Part shown: positions 27,843 to 37,651 of the stretch, piece by piece | Numbering within the stretch: the first letter of the stretch is position 1 | How the letters are laid out: each line of letters begins with the position of its first letter | DNA from: Mojavia pulchra JT2-VF2 | Lineage (GTDB): Bacteria; Cyanobacteriota; Cyanobacteriia; Cyanobacteriales; Nostocaceae | Length of the DNA stretch: 64,000 nucleotides | Direction: 5' to 3' | Assembly: GCA_019359325.1 (NCBI GenBank) | Contig: JAHHHN010000007.1 | Span: 248,001-312,000, forward strand | Made by a program: the position numbers and the translations under genes | The notes under the pieces: generated by a model | What the model was told of the DNA's origin: nothing | Database searches by the model: none | The model's input: the letters and a program-made list of their open reading frames with translations, nothing else

Positions 27843-28136
27843 ATGGGCAAACCTACTGATGGCAGACTAGTCTGGAATCACTCGACCCACATTTGTGGTC
27901 TCATCCCAATTTTAGAACGTCTGTGTCAGCAGGATGGGATTCAAACCGTCACGCCTGGAGTAATTGGGCGGGTTAGAGGACATAGCCCTAAAATGCAGCT
28001 GCGGGTGTCTGTGCCGATTCGGGGCGGTTATAAAATAATCGCACGGCAAGGTAAGACAGTGCAGGAAGTGTTTATTGTGACAACTTTGGCTCAAGATAAA
28101 CTTGAAGATGCGATCGCGATCGCTATGAAAAGTTAA
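27843..28136 (+). CDS. DUF2103 predicted metal-binding protein
   Basis: A 97-residue protein with the DUF2103 pattern: RLVWNHSTHICGLIPILERL at the start (His/Cys positions possibly metal-binding), then VTPGVIGRVRGHSPKMQLRV and GYKIIARQGKTVQEVFIVT. It is 5 bp downstream of clpS and probably co-transcribed. Function unknown; a link to Clp proteolysis is only suggested by position. After the stop a hairpin-like GTCAATAGTCCATAG/CTATGCACTGTTGAC may terminate transcription. Confidence 0.8.
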   Translation: MGKPTDGRLVWNHSTHICGLIPILERLCQQDGIQTVTPGVIGRVRGHSPKMQLRVSVPIRGGYKIIARQGKTVQEVFIVTTLAQDKLEDAIAIAMKS

Positions 28137-28195
28137 CCATCATTCTATATAGTCAATAGTCCATAGCCTTTCGACTATGCACTGTTGACTCTGAA

Positions 28196-28516
28196 CTATT
28201 CTTCCACATGATGTACTGCAAATTTGTGTAGTGGCAGACTCAGGATGCAAGAAAAAGTTAAAAAATATGACAGAGCAGTAGTAATTCTTAAAGACATTAG
28301 TATAGGTTCCCAGCTAGATAAAGCTATTTTCTCCAAGCCAAAAGCAACACAGTAGACTAGCCAGTAAGTAAAGCTCATTCTAAATAGAATCTGCTCTGTT
28401 TCTTCCATATCATCTTTTTGCTGTTTGCTGTCCCACAGTAAGATTAGTCCGACGATACAAGCCACAAAGGAAACAGCAACTACAAACTCATGACACAATA
28501 CATTTACCGAATGCAT
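28196..28516 (-). CDS. Small hypothetical membrane protein
   Basis: A 106-residue frame starting MHSVNVLCHEFVVAVSFVAC, with three hydrophobic segments (about 8-30, 50-65 and 75-95) and a charged loop SKQQKDDMEETEQ. An upstream in-frame ATG (28639) would add 41 basic residues. I do not recognise the family. It is convergent with DUF2103. Real-gene status is moderate: the hydrophobic pattern is regular and the reading frame is clean. Confidence 0.45.
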   Translation of the reverse strand: MHSVNVLCHEFVVAVSFVACIVGLILLWDSKQQKDDMEETEQILFRMSFTYWLVYCVAFGLEKIALSSWEPILMSLRITTALSYFLTFSCILSLPLHKFAVHHVEE

Positions 28517-28733
28517 TTGCGTTGATCCCAATATTTTTCGATTGAGATTCAGTCTAAAGGAATAGTCCTGTAGACGGCACAAAATAGTTACAAACTGCAA
28601 TAGAATACTACGAATTCTGTAAAAAATTGCAACAATCACTTATTGCACTCAGCTAGAAATTTTTAATTTCATGTCAAGTAAAGGGCGACAGAATGTAAAA
28701 GCTGTTGACAATACCATTAGTAGTTAATGTTGA

Positions 28734-30626
28734 TTAATGTGCCCAATTATCCCGCCATTTAACTGTGCCTTGCTCCACTAAAATCCAGCGACGGCTTACG
28801 AGATTTTCGCGCAGAGGCGGCTGATTTTCGCGCCAGAGAGCATATTTGTAGCATATTGCTTTCCCCGCGCTCTCATTGAAAGGAATTTCTCCGAACCAAG
28901 TATTGTTATTGATATACTCTAAAGCGTAAGCTTTGCTAATATCCCAATTACCCAACTCAGGGCAATCGCCTGTTACTACAACTGTCTCTCCTGGCTGGGT
29001 TTTAATGCCATTTAATTGTGCCCGGACAATTGTTTTTCCTTTCACGCGCTCCCCTAAATAGCTGAGAACAATTAGTTCTTTTGGCTCCAATTTTAAACCG
29101 AAAATTTTGCCATTTTTTACTTCTAAATAGCGATTCGTTACAATACAGTTATATTCACCATCTTCTAATTCGGTATTCTCTACATCAATAGTGATTGCGT
29201 CTCCTTTATTGATTGCTACAAAACAGCGATAATCTCGATAAGTCCGCAGATAAATATAGACATCAGATGTCAGATATTTTTGTTTCTGGCTTCCGAGAGA
29301 AACCGCAGGGTTTAAACGTCGCAATTTAGATAATAACTGAATATCTTTATAAAGCTGTGTATCTGTGTCCCATGTCTGCATCATAGGACGGTTATAAGGG
29401 TCATTACCGCCATTAGTATTATTATGTAAATATTGCTCTGTTCCATAATAAATACAAGGAATTCCACGACAGGTCATCACTACAGCTAATGCCAATCGCA
29501 AAAGCTGCGGATCGGGATTCAGGCTTTGAAAGCGAGGCATATCATGATTATCAATAAAGGTAATCAATTCTGTAGCCGTATTGTAAAGATAATCGAGATC
29601 GAAAACTTCCTGAACTAAATGAAATCCGCCAGTTAATCCTTGAGCCAAAGCTTCCCGAATTGCTCCGCACAAACCAAAGTCTAAAATCGACATTCCAGAC
29701 TCATTGGCAAATTTAATTGATTGGGCATTTTTAGGATTACTAAAACCCCATTCTCCAAAGATAAATACAGAAGGTTTATGGGTTTGAATATCACTATTAA
29801 ATTCTTGCCAAAACCAAATTGGCATATGCTTTACAGTATCAACTCGCAAAGCATCAACACCTCTATCTAGCCATTGTTTGATTGCGGTTTTAATATAGTG
29901 ACGATAATCAGAATTACTTTCGTTAAAAGTGGCTAATCCTGACATTTCATAATACAAAAGCTGCTCTTCATTTTCCCAATCTGTGATTTCAGGATTATGA
30001 TGATACCAATGTTTAACATCATTATAAAAATCAACAATTAAAGCTCCATCCTCATAAAGTTTGCCTTTTTCGCCGTTGACATCAGGGCTACTGTGGTTAC
30101 AAACAATATCCAAAATCAGTTTCATACCTCGGTCATGCAACCCAGAGATTAATTTATCAAATGTGTTATTTTTAAATAAGGAATTTTCTTCATCAGTAGC
30201 TAAGAACCTAGGGTTAATACGTTTAAAATCTTTTGTCCAATAGCCATGCATTGCAGCATTTTCAAACTGTAATGCTTCTACTTGCTCAAATAAAGGAGAA
30301 ATCCAAATAGCTGTAACTCCCATATTTTTGAGATAATCTAATTTATCAATAATTCCTTGTATATCTCCACCCCAATATTTACCCCACTTTTGCTTAGTCG
30401 AGTCGTAAAGTTCAGGATTAAGACCTTCATTATTACTCGGATCTCCATCATTAAAGCGATCCACAATAATGAAGTAAATTGTTTCTTGGCGAAATTCAAT
30501 TGCTCTCGTAAAGAGAAACTCAAAATCTGAAATCGTTTCTGATGTTACTGTATCGGTATGGAAGCCAGCAGCAGCTTTAGTAGCTTGAGCTTTAATCTCA
30601 GAATGGGATGAAGAAATTTCCACCAT
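28734..30626 (-). CDS. GH13 alpha-amylase family enzyme with C-terminal CBM20
   Basis: A 630-residue protein. The (beta/alpha)8 catalytic domain begins IYFIIVDRFNDGDPSNN and includes ILDIVCNHSSP (region I), DALRVDTVKH (region II nucleophile Asp), FGEWGF (region III Glu) and FIDNHDMPRF (region IV Asp). The C-terminal ~105 residues form a starch-binding CBM20 domain (VRAQLNGIKTQPGETVVVTG, DCPELGNWD). No signal peptide is seen, so it probably acts on intracellular glycogen or maltodextrin. The layout resembles cyclodextrin glucanotransferases and maltogenic amylases; hydrolysis versus transfer cannot be decided. It has no operon partner. Confidence 0.92.
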   Translation of the reverse strand: MVEISSSHSEIKAQATKAAAGFHTDTVTSETISDFEFLFTRAIEFRQETIYFIIVDRFNDGDPSNNEGLNPELYDSTKQKWGKYWGGDIQGIIDKLDYLKNMGVTAIWISPLFEQVEALQFENAAMHGYWTKDFKRINPRFLATDEENSLFKNNTFDKLISGLHDRGMKLILDIVCNHSSPDVNGEKGKLYEDGALIVDFYNDVKHWYHHNPEITDWENEEQLLYYEMSGLATFNESNSDYRHYIKTAIKQWLDRGVDALRVDTVKHMPIWFWQEFNSDIQTHKPSVFIFGEWGFSNPKNAQSIKFANESGMSILDFGLCGAIREALAQGLTGGFHLVQEVFDLDYLYNTATELITFIDNHDMPRFQSLNPDPQLLRLALAVVMTCRGIPCIYYGTEQYLHNNTNGGNDPYNRPMMQTWDTDTQLYKDIQLLSKLRRLNPAVSLGSQKQKYLTSDVYIYLRTYRDYRCFVAINKGDAITIDVENTELEDGEYNCIVTNRYLEVKNGKIFGLKLEPKELIVLSYLGERVKGKTIVRAQLNGIKTQPGETVVVTGDCPELGNWDISKAYALEYINNNTWFGEIPFNESAGKAICYKYALWRENQPPLRENLVSRRWILVEQGTVKWRDNWAH

Positions 30627-30917
30627 AATCTTACTTAAGAAATCCTAACAGTTTTGTATTAGCCAATTAAATTTGAACTAGCGCTAGTTTAAATATTTCC
30701 TAGTGAGTAGCTTTATTTAAGCGTTATCATCCAATATTATTATGCGATCGCACTCATCATTTAATATCCAGTATATATGTATTATTAAATACTAAAGCAA
30801 AGCACAATTTAAATTTATCACTTCAGTTTTGGGGATAAGTTGCGATCGCCAGATATTAACCCTAAGACTTGTCTGCTTTACCTGCCGCAGTTTTTTAGCT
30901 TCGTCGAACTTACATTA
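30627..30917. other. Upstream region of the amylase gene
   Basis: About 290 bp, AT-rich, with two HIP1-like sites (GCGATCGC near 30743 and 30842). I see no gene; it likely carries the amylase promoter. Confidence 0.4.
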
Positions 30918-31105
30918 AAGCAGAGGTAAGATAGAAATCTTCCTCTGCTTAGAGTGATTATGAAATAATAAATAATGAGTGGGAGAAAGCATACCAGTCG
31001 CCTCGCTCTCCCACCCTGCCATTTACCGCTGGAGCGAACAGAAATATCTACACTACATACGTTGCCTTTTATTTTAAGGGCTAATGTGTAGTTCAATGGC
31101 AACGT
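30918..31105. ncRNA. Candidate structured RNA: three strong stem-loops in a gene-free region
   Basis: Three stems lie within 188 bp. 30918-30950 is AAGCAGAGG..CCTCTGCTT with an extended AAGAT/ATCTT upper stem. 30979-31014 is GTGGGAGA..TCTCCCAC. 31059-31105 is ACGTTGCC..GGCAACGT, with CTACAC/GTGTAG able to pair inside the same region. No credible ORF spans them. It could be a small RNA, consecutive terminators or a repeat remnant. Strand not determinable. Confidence 0.4.
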
Positions 31106-31480
31106 TCATACACATTGAATATTTCCATTGCAGTAAATGTCAATCTTAATTATTAATATTTGAATTACCAAGTGAATGGTTACAGATATTATTTTTAATT
31201 ATGAATTGATTGCCAAAATCTTACTAGTAAAATAGTGTCTTAATAAAGTAGCTTTATGGCTTGGTAGACCCTGATAACAACACCCTTGAAGTCGTTTATC
31301 TTCTAAACTTTAACTTAGCTTTTTTAATCTTGGTTGCCAAATTGGCAATTTTAAAATTTTCTAATTGTTCATCTATAACTTCTATAGCAATCCAATGGGA
31401 TTCCTGAATCGCTAGAGGCAGGGGACAGGGGACAGGGAAGAAGAAATAAGCAAAAATCAAATAGCGACACATAAATTATA

Positions 31481-31635
31481 GGACTTACGCACTCAAGCCT
31501 GAAACCCCGATCCCCCCTAGCCCCCTTAAAAAGGGGGGAACGTCTAAAGCCACGCCACTGAGGGAGTCGGGGAACCCGCAAGGGCGCAGGGCTGCCCCTT
31601 TCTAAGGGGGTTGGGGGATCTGAGTACGTAAGTTC
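31481..31635. mobile_element. ~155-bp MITE, copy 2 (inverted relative to copy 1)
   Basis: The ends ACTTACGCACT (31483) and AGTACGTAAGT (31623) match the element at 15852-16007 read on the other strand, including the AACGTCTAAAGCCACGCCAC interior. One base of the right end has changed. It inserted into a gene-free stretch. Confidence 0.85.
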
Positions 31636-31639
31636 TGAA

Positions 31640-31840
31640 TTATTCGTAAGGGCACAACGGGCGTTGTGCGACGCCACTTCCTACCCTGCGGGAAGCCCTT
31701 CGGGTGAATCCTACGGATACGCTGCGCGAGCGGCAGTTGCTTCAAGTCGGGGAACCCGCCCAACGCACTGCCTCACCGCTTCGCGCCTACAAGTTTGGCA
31801 ACCGAACGGAGTGGCTCCCCTACCCATATGTCGCATTCTT
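31640..31840. repeat. GC-rich repeat-like segment beside the MITE
   Basis: Unlike the AT-rich surroundings, this ~200 bp is GC-rich, with internal complementarity (GGGCACAACGGGCGTTGTGC; GCGGGAAGCCCTTCGGG). It looks like the palindromic dispersed repeats of Nostocales. The 60-residue open frame in it has no protein-like composition, so I treat it as non-coding. Confidence 0.45.
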
Positions 31841-31890
31841 TTTTAAAATTGGTATAAATTTGTATTAAATGCAACTTATAAGACAAAACT

Positions 31891-31915
31891 AAAGGCATGG
31901 TGGTGCCATGCCTTT
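31891..31915 (-). terminator. Hairpin downstream of the two-TM protein gene
   Basis: A perfect 10-bp stem (AAAGGCATGG / CCATGCCTTT) with a 5-nt loop. On the minus strand it is followed by AGTTTTGTC, and it lies 49 bp after the stop of the minus-strand gene, consistent with a factor-independent terminator. Confidence 0.65.
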
Positions 31916-31963
31916 ACTTGCAAAATAGTTAATTTGACAGATTTTTCTTTTGGAACGATATTA

Positions 31964-32620
31964 TTACTTGCGTAATAAAGTAGGCAAGGAACTTTGTTTA
32001 CGAAGATCCAATAAATCTGCTAAGGACTCTCTGCTTTTATCCAGACGATGCCTGTGATCTGGAGGTAGAACTGTCATCAAAGGCTTTGTGTTAGCTTGCA
32101 TTGACACAAGGGGTCTTAGTGATGGCGATGGTACAAAGACTGGTGGATTTCTGAGAGTTTGTGGTTCCAATCTTTGCTGTTGACCTTGTACCAAGCTTGT
32201 CTGATAACGTTTCTGCTTCTGGGCTTTTTGACCTTTTGCTGGATGCTTGAGCAATCGCAAAATTATGAAGCAACCACTACCACAGCTGAGGGCGATCGCA
32301 GCAATCATCCATAACGGTGTAGGATCGCTAGTCTCAGAGGGCGTAGGAATTGGTTCTTCAAGTACAGTTAATAAATCCGGACTTGTTTCTGGTTCTTCCG
32401 GCTGTTGCACAGACCCAGCAGATCCAAGGCTATACAAGGCAAGGACAGCACTGCCGACAAATATTGCTGACAAGCCAATTAATAAAAGCCAAGGATGGCG
32501 TGCGAGCAAATTTATCAGAACTTGGGAGTTACTGATTGCACTTGGCTTAGTGTTTGTCAGCCTTGGAGTCACCCTTTTAGGTTGGGTTGGCTTGTACTGT
32601 ACACTCTGACTATTTTCCAT
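31964..32620 (-). CDS. Hypothetical protein with two transmembrane segments
   Basis: A 218-residue protein. It has a Pro/Thr-rich basic N-terminus, TM1 at about 43-66 (HPWLLLIGLSAIFVGSAVLA), an acidic Pro-rich extracytoplasmic-looking loop (PEEPETSPDLLTVLEEPIPT), TM2 at about 104-124 (MIAAIALSCGSGCFIILRLL), then a long basic, Gln/Pro-rich cytoplasmic tail. This resembles uncharacterised cyanobacterial membrane proteins; I do not recognise a named family. It is upstream of a terminator-like hairpin and next to ddl on the same strand, but separated from it by 170 bp. Confidence 0.6.
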   Translation of the reverse strand: MENSQSVQYKPTQPKRVTPRLTNTKPSAISNSQVLINLLARHPWLLLIGLSAIFVGSAVLALYSLGSAGSVQQPEEPETSPDLLTVLEEPIPTPSETSDPTPLWMIAAIALSCGSGCFIILRLLKHPAKGQKAQKQKRYQTSLVQGQQQRLEPQTLRNPPVFVPSPSLRPLVSMQANTKPLMTVLPPDHRHRLDKSRESLADLLDLRKQSSLPTLLRK

Positions 32621-32790
32621 AGATTACTTTCAGATTTGTACCCCTCTAGACCTCGATTGTACTGGAGGAGTTAGCCAACAGGTATCCGTAGGCAAATTTT
32701 GGATTTAAGTAACTTTTTTAAGAAGCCTAAGCTACTAAATCCGCTAATTTGCTTGCAAATTTTGCTGTTTTCTTAAAGTAATCAATTTGC

Positions 32791-33867
32791 CTAACTCTTA
32801 GGTTCGGCAACAGAATATCTTTCTAGAGCCAGCTGAATCAACCGATCAACTAATTCTGGGAAAGAGATCCCACTATGCGCCCATAGTTGGGGATACATAC
32901 TAGTTGAGGTGAAACCAGGTAAGGTATTGATTTCGTTGATTAATATTTCTCCTGTAGCTTCCACGTAGAAGAAGTCTACTCTCGCCAATCCAGCAGCGTC
33001 AACAGCGGCAAAGGCTTGTAAAGCCATATCTTGAATTTGACGGCTGATGGCTTCTGGTAAGGGTGCTGGAATGAACAAACCTGCTCGACCTTCAGTATAT
33101 TTAGTTTCATAATCATAAAAATCGCTGTCGTAAGTAATTTCGCCTACAACCGAAGCTTGGGGATGATCATTTCCTAACACAGCGCATTCTACTTCTCTAG
33201 CTACAACTCCAGCTTCTACAATGATTCGGCGGTCATAACTAGCTGCATTATCTAATGCTGCTTCTAATTCTTGCCGCGATCGCACTTTGGCAATACCCAC
33301 TGATGAACCTAAGTTTGCAGGTTTGACAAAGCTGGGATAGCCCAATGTCGATTCAATTTCATCACACAATTTCGGAAAAACACAAGGATTTGACCACACT
33401 TGCGCCCTAGTCAACGCCTTGTACTTCACTTGAGGTAATCCGGCTTGAGCAAAGGCAGTTTTCATGCCAATTTTATCCATCCCCATTGCCGAACCTAAGA
33501 CCCCAGAACCAACAAAGGGAACTTGGATCAAACTGAGTAATCCTTGAATTGTCCCGTCTTCTCCATTAGGCCCGTGCAGAATCGGAAACCACAAATCTAC
33601 TTCTTGTGTTTGTGGTGGAAATTGCCACAGGTTAGGAGTAATAGATTGATTTTGAATAGCAGCGCCGGATGCTAAAACTTGTTGGGCGACTTCCCCTGCT
33701 TGCCAGAATCCGTCCTTTTGAATATAGAAAGGCAATATTTCGTACTTACTAGCATTTTGCTCTGCACTCAAGGCTTTAGCGATCGCCCGTGCTGAACTAA
33801 TCGAAACTTCATGCTCCCCAGAACGACCGCCAAACAGCAAACCCACCCGCAGTTTAGTCATCTTCAT
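32791..33867 (-). CDS. ddl: D-alanine--D-alanine ligase
   Basis: A 358-residue ATP-grasp enzyme joining two D-Ala for peptidoglycan precursor synthesis in the cytoplasm. N-terminal [20 protein letters not shown] holds the first substrate-binding Glu. [14 protein letters not shown] follows, then the ATP-grasp loop [13 protein letters not shown] and the metal-binding ending [20 protein letters not shown]. All expected motifs are intact and the length is normal for the larger DdlA-type. The start could be the first or third codon (both Met). Not part of a visible operon. Confidence 0.95.
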   Translation of the reverse strand: MKMTKLRVGLLFGGRSGEHEVSISSARAIAKALSAEQNASKYEILPFYIQKDGFWQAGEVAQQVLASGAAIQNQSITPNLWQFPPQTQEVDLWFPILHGPNGEDGTIQGLLSLIQVPFVGSGVLGSAMGMDKIGMKTAFAQAGLPQVKYKALTRAQVWSNPCVFPKLCDEIESTLGYPSFVKPANLGSSVGIAKVRSRQELEAALDNAASYDRRIIVEAGVVAREVECAVLGNDHPQASVVGEITYDSDFYDYETKYTEGRAGLFIPAPLPEAISRQIQDMALQAFAAVDAAGLARVDFFYVEATGEILINEINTLPGFTSTSMYPQLWAHSGISFPELVDRLIQLALERYSVAEPKS

Positions 33868-34067
33868 TACCTCTTAGCGCCATCACGCAGATAGCCTATC
33901 ACACCCTGCTGAAAAATCTTTATTAGTTATCAGTTATCATTTAGCAACCTGTAAACTGTTAATTGATTAGCAATTACCTCAAAATCGCAAATGATTTAGA
34001 TGCGTTTGTCCTGCAACATAAACAGGAGTAATTGTCTGAGCTTAACCAACCCTGTTAAGATGCCTTG

Positions 34068-34916
34068 ATGTCAGAAACACAACATCACCTAAAGAAAAAA
34101 CTTGGATGGTCTTTGGATGAGCGAGATCCAAGATTCATCGAATCGCTAATGCCACTTGTAGGGTGGTTTTATGACCACTATTTTCGAGTGCAAACTAGTG
34201 GTTGGCATTATGTTTCTCCCCAAGAAAAAGTTTTATTTGTCGGCTCCCACAATGGCGGGCTGGCTGCTCCTGATATGGTGATGATGATGTATGACTGGTT
34301 TCGACGATTTGGTGTAGAAAAACCAGTCTACGGTTTGATGCATCCTACAGCTTGGGAGGCGTGCCCCCCAGTGGCGGAACTGGTAGCTAAGGCGGGAGGA
34401 ATCGTAGCTCATCCCAAAATGGCTTATGCTGCCTTGCGTTCTGGCGCTAGTGTGCTAGTTTATCCCGGTGGTGCTGAAGATGTCTTCCGACCGCATTCTT
34501 TACGTAACCAAATATATTTTGCTGGGCGAAAAGGGTTTATCAAGCTAGCACTGCGGGAGAGAGTACCGATAGTACCTGTGATTTCCACTGGCGCTCACGA
34601 TACGCTAATTGTGCTGGCTGATTGCTATAAAATTGTGCAGCAACTCCATAAGTTAGGGATGCCTTGGCTATTTGGGATTGATCCGTTAGTATTTCCGATT
34701 TATTTGGGCTTACCTTGGGGATTAGCACTTGGCCCATTGCCCAATATTCCATTGCCTGTACCTATCCGCACACGGATTTGTCCACCGATTAAGTTTGAAT
34801 ATTATGGCAGAGAGGCAGCGTGCGATCGCCAGTATGTCAACGAATGCTACGAAATAATTGTGAGTAAAATGCAACAAGAATTAGACCAGCTAATAGTACT
34901 TAACCGACAACTTTAA
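34068..34916 (+). CDS. Lysophospholipid/diacylglycerol acyltransferase family protein
   Basis: A 282-residue protein of the LPLAT superfamily, closest in style to the MGAT/DGAT2-like branch. The acceptor motif is VGSHNGGLAAPD (His at ~58), followed by YGLMHPTAWEACPPVAELVA and the conserved SVLVYPGGAEDVFRP (glycerophosphate/PGG motif). VPIVPVISTGAHDT completes the core. It likely transfers acyl groups to a lipid acceptor at the membrane. In cyanobacteria a related protein makes neutral lipids such as acyl-plastoquinone, but assignment to that function would be a guess. The ATG at 34068 is chosen over a TTG one codon upstream. Confidence 0.8.
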   Translation: MSETQHHLKKKLGWSLDERDPRFIESLMPLVGWFYDHYFRVQTSGWHYVSPQEKVLFVGSHNGGLAAPDMVMMMYDWFRRFGVEKPVYGLMHPTAWEACPPVAELVAKAGGIVAHPKMAYAALRSGASVLVYPGGAEDVFRPHSLRNQIYFAGRKGFIKLALRERVPIVPVISTGAHDTLIVLADCYKIVQQLHKLGMPWLFGIDPLVFPIYLGLPWGLALGPLPNIPLPVPIRTRICPPIKFEYYGREAACDRQYVNECYEIIVSKMQQELDQLIVLNRQL

Positions 34917-34934
34917 TTAACTAAGTTTAATGCC

Positions 34935-36059
34935 TCATTTCTTGAGCAATAATGGTATCAATTTCTGAAGTATACCAATTACAGGAAGAAAGACGTGAGC
35001 AGAAATCGTTAGCAAGAATCGACGGAAAGTTTGGATATCGAAGGGCCAAACTGGAAATTTGTCAGTTAAAGAGTAGAAAGCTCGTAGGTTCTTAATTTTT
35101 TCAGTACCCTGTTTGAGGGTTTCTGCATCACCAGTCAGGCTGGCATGAATCTGGGAGTAATCAGCTTGAAACTGCCGAGCAATCTCGCGTAAAAGTTCTT
35201 CTTTTGCTTTCCTCATACCTCTGTGAGCCGCTAATAAAGGCCCAAAGAAACATACTATAGACAATAAAATATCTATTGGAATAATTAAGTAAATAAACCA
35301 GTAATTTTGTCCAGTACCTCGTGTAATGAACTGATACACAATCAAGCTAACCATCATACCTAAAACAGCTGCTAGATAAGCGGTTTTTAGTGCATAATCA
35401 CTCAGAGAGCGGAGTCCACCACAACGGTCGGGATGTAGGGGATTAACGTTAAACTCTTTTCTTTCCAATTCCCTTTTCAAAATGTGATGGAGTATCCATA
35501 TATTCGTAATCAAGTTGAGAATCAACATACTACCTATGTAAACTACTATCAAGGTAGCAATTGTAACCATCAAAATCGGCAGCGGGTGTGAACTAGTCCA
35601 ACTGTTTTTCAATCCGAATCGAGTTGCGAAGACGAAAATACTAAAAATCACAGCACTACTAAGTGCTAACAGTTTACGCCATTGAGGTTTATAAGCATTG
35701 AGAGCAATCTGATTAACTTTTTCGATTTCTAATTCGTCAATTTCCAACACATCAGAAGCTTCAAGTTCCTGAATTACCTTATCTATTGCTTGAAAACTCT
35801 ATAAGTAATAGCCGAGAACAACGGGGTTAATTAATAGTGCCCATATCCAGGGAAACATATCCTGAAGCAGTCCCTTCTGTCCCTGTGGTAACCATAATGT
35901 ATTGCTTGCCCAAGCGGTGATTAAATAAATTCCAGTACCGATTGCAATGCTTAATAACCCAAACGTAAGGGGAGAAAGGTTAAGTTTTTCCACTAATAAA
36001 TATGCAATAGGATCAAAACGATAGAGATTTCGTTTCTGCAATGATTTGAGAATTGTCAT
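34935..36059 (-). pseudogene. Membrane protein gene interrupted by one in-frame TAG
   Basis: Two frames in the same phase (36059-35799 and 35750-34935) are separated only by a TAG at 35799-35801 (GYYL-stop-SFQAIDKVIQELEASDVLE). Read through, they give a ~374-residue protein. It has two hydrophobic segments in the N-part, four more in the C-part, and a conserved-looking loop NPLHPDRCGGLRSLSDYALK between membrane segments. TGG to TAG (Trp) would explain the stop. Family not recognised. It may be a recent pseudogene, a sequencing error, or two products. Confidence 0.6.
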
Positions 36060-36200
36060 ATTTGATTAAAATTTTATGTGTAGTTAGTCCGAGATTATAC
36101 TATAAGAAATATATTTTTATAGTTAGACTAAAAATTAATTAATCTGGCTTGAAGTTTAACTTGCAAACAAATTATTAACATTACCAGTTCATCAGGATCG

Positions 36201-36899
36201 ATGATGCTCAAAAACCAATCTCATCAAAGCGCAGGATTGGCTATTTTCCTAGTTATCTCTGCTGCTAGTATTGGTATCGCTGCTAGATTTTTTATCCCAG
36301 GCACAGTAGGACAATTGTTATTTATTGTAACGAGAATTTGGATACTAGCACTACCTTTAATATGGTTCTTCTGGGTTGAACGAGGCAAACTCATCGTGTC
36401 GCTACCATCACAAGGAGAATGTCTAGCTGGGGCGGTTTTAGGAAGTCTAATGTTTGGGATGATTCTTAGTACCTACTGGCTTGTTTGGCAGCACTGGATC
36501 AATATTGTTGATGTGCGTTCAAAAGCGCAACAAATCGGTATTGCCAGTCCTACTGTATATCTGCTCAGTGCATTCTACTTTACTGTTATCAACTCTCTAG
36601 CTGAAGAATACATCTGGCGATGGTTTATTGGTCGTAAATGCGAAATTCTTTTTTCTAGAACCGGAGCTATATTTTTCACTGCGTTATGCTTTACATTACA
36701 TCACATCATTGCTTTAGCAGCGTATACAGTAAACTGGCTTGTTGTCGTTGTAGGTTCTCTTGGGGTTTTTATAGCTGGTGCTATATGGTCGTGGTGCTAT
36801 TTAACCTACCGTTCCCTTTGGGCATGTTATATCAGTCATTTACTAGCAGATTTGGCGATCGCCCTTATTGGTTGGCATCTTCTGTTCGGTAATATGTAG
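36201..36899 (+). CDS. CPBP family intramembrane metalloprotease
   Basis: A 232-residue protein with about six to seven membrane helices. It carries the CPBP/Rce1-like motifs EEYIWRWFIG (E-E-x-x-x-R, ~133), LCFTLHHIIAL (His, ~168) and SHLLADLAIALIGW (His, ~213). The family includes glutamic-type intramembrane proteases (Rce1) and uncharacterised immunity-like proteins. The neighbouring genes give no substrate clue. The start has two consecutive ATG codons. Confidence 0.85.
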   Translation: MMLKNQSHQSAGLAIFLVISAASIGIAARFFIPGTVGQLLFIVTRIWILALPLIWFFWVERGKLIVSLPSQGECLAGAVLGSLMFGMILSTYWLVWQHWINIVDVRSKAQQIGIASPTVYLLSAFYFTVINSLAEEYIWRWFIGRKCEILFSRTGAIFFTALCFTLHHIIALAAYTVNWLVVVVGSLGVFIAGAIWSWCYLTYRSLWACYISHLLADLAIALIGWHLLFGNM

Positions 36900-37092
36900 C
36901 AGTTTTGATGAATGGAAAATTATCGGGCTTTTCAGCTCTAAACCTATTTTGATTTTTAAATGCTTTAAGTTGCAATATGGAAATTGTCGTGACAGCCAAA
37001 CCTAAAAACTTGCCCACAAGCTCAAACACAAGTTATTAACATATCAATTTCTAATTAATATTGAGCATCAACGGATAACTAGCGAAAATAGA

Positions 37093-37599
37093 TTATTTTA
37101 CAAAAGGCAAAAGGTCAAACTCTTGACGAATTTCTAAAAGCGATCGCTCTAGCAGCGGTTCAAAATTCAAGAAAGGAACATAACGCCGACGCTTACGAGT
37201 TTTGAGCCACATCTGCGTTAATTCTGGCAGTAATTGTGGCAAAGTTAAGAAAATTGAACTATACAACCACAAAACACCATGCTGCTTAATCAAGTCCTCA
37301 TACATGACGCGAATTGCCGGACTAATGGTTGGATCTTTGAGCGTTTGTAAGTGGTCATGAAACTTGTAGTCGCTTGTCCACCAAGTGAGGGGCAACAACT
37401 TAAGTTCATCATACATTCCCGTATCGCACCCGTAGGTGACATGACTGGCATCGTGCGCTAGCAAAATTTTTGCAAATTCTGGTGGCAGATCTTGAGGATT
37501 GGTGATATTCGGATTCACCGCATAATATTCATCGAGTCCTTGCTGAAGAGTCTGGGTGCTGTGTTTATCTTTATAGCGCGGGCGAGGACACTGGCTCAT
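37093..37599 (-). CDS. COQ4-like protein
   Basis: A 168-residue soluble protein that contains the exact COQ4 zinc-ligand signature H-D-x-x-H-x11-E: LAHDASHVTYGCDTGMYDE (~48-66). COQ4 organises ubiquinone synthesis and has been linked to oxidative decarboxylation of the ring. Cyanobacteria make plastoquinone, so the bacterial homologue's role is open. It is transcribed divergently from a TetR regulator across a 52-bp spacer holding a perfect palindrome, so it is very probably that regulator's target. Confidence 0.65.
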   Translation of the reverse strand: MSQCPRPRYKDKHSTQTLQQGLDEYYAVNPNITNPQDLPPEFAKILLAHDASHVTYGCDTGMYDELKLLPLTWWTSDYKFHDHLQTLKDPTISPAIRVMYEDLIKQHGVLWLYSSIFLTLPQLLPELTQMWLKTRKRRRYVPFLNFEPLLERSLLEIRQEFDLLPFVK

Positions 37600-37616
37600 A
37601 GTACGATTCCTAATTC

Positions 37617-37637
37617 TTTACGAAACCGTTTCGTAAA
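37617..37637. promoter_or_regulatory. TetR operator candidate
   Basis: Perfect 10-bp arms TTTACGAAAC and GTTTCGTAAA with one central C lie in the 52-bp divergent spacer, 15 bp from the TetR start and 18 bp from the COQ4-like start. One site could control both promoters. Confidence 0.8.
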
Positions 37638-37651
37638 TTATAATAACATCT

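Noticed and set aside
31664-31846. 60-residue ORF (MCDATSYPAGSP...)
   Set aside because: It lies in a GC-rich palindromic repeat segment; composition and context are not those of a gene.
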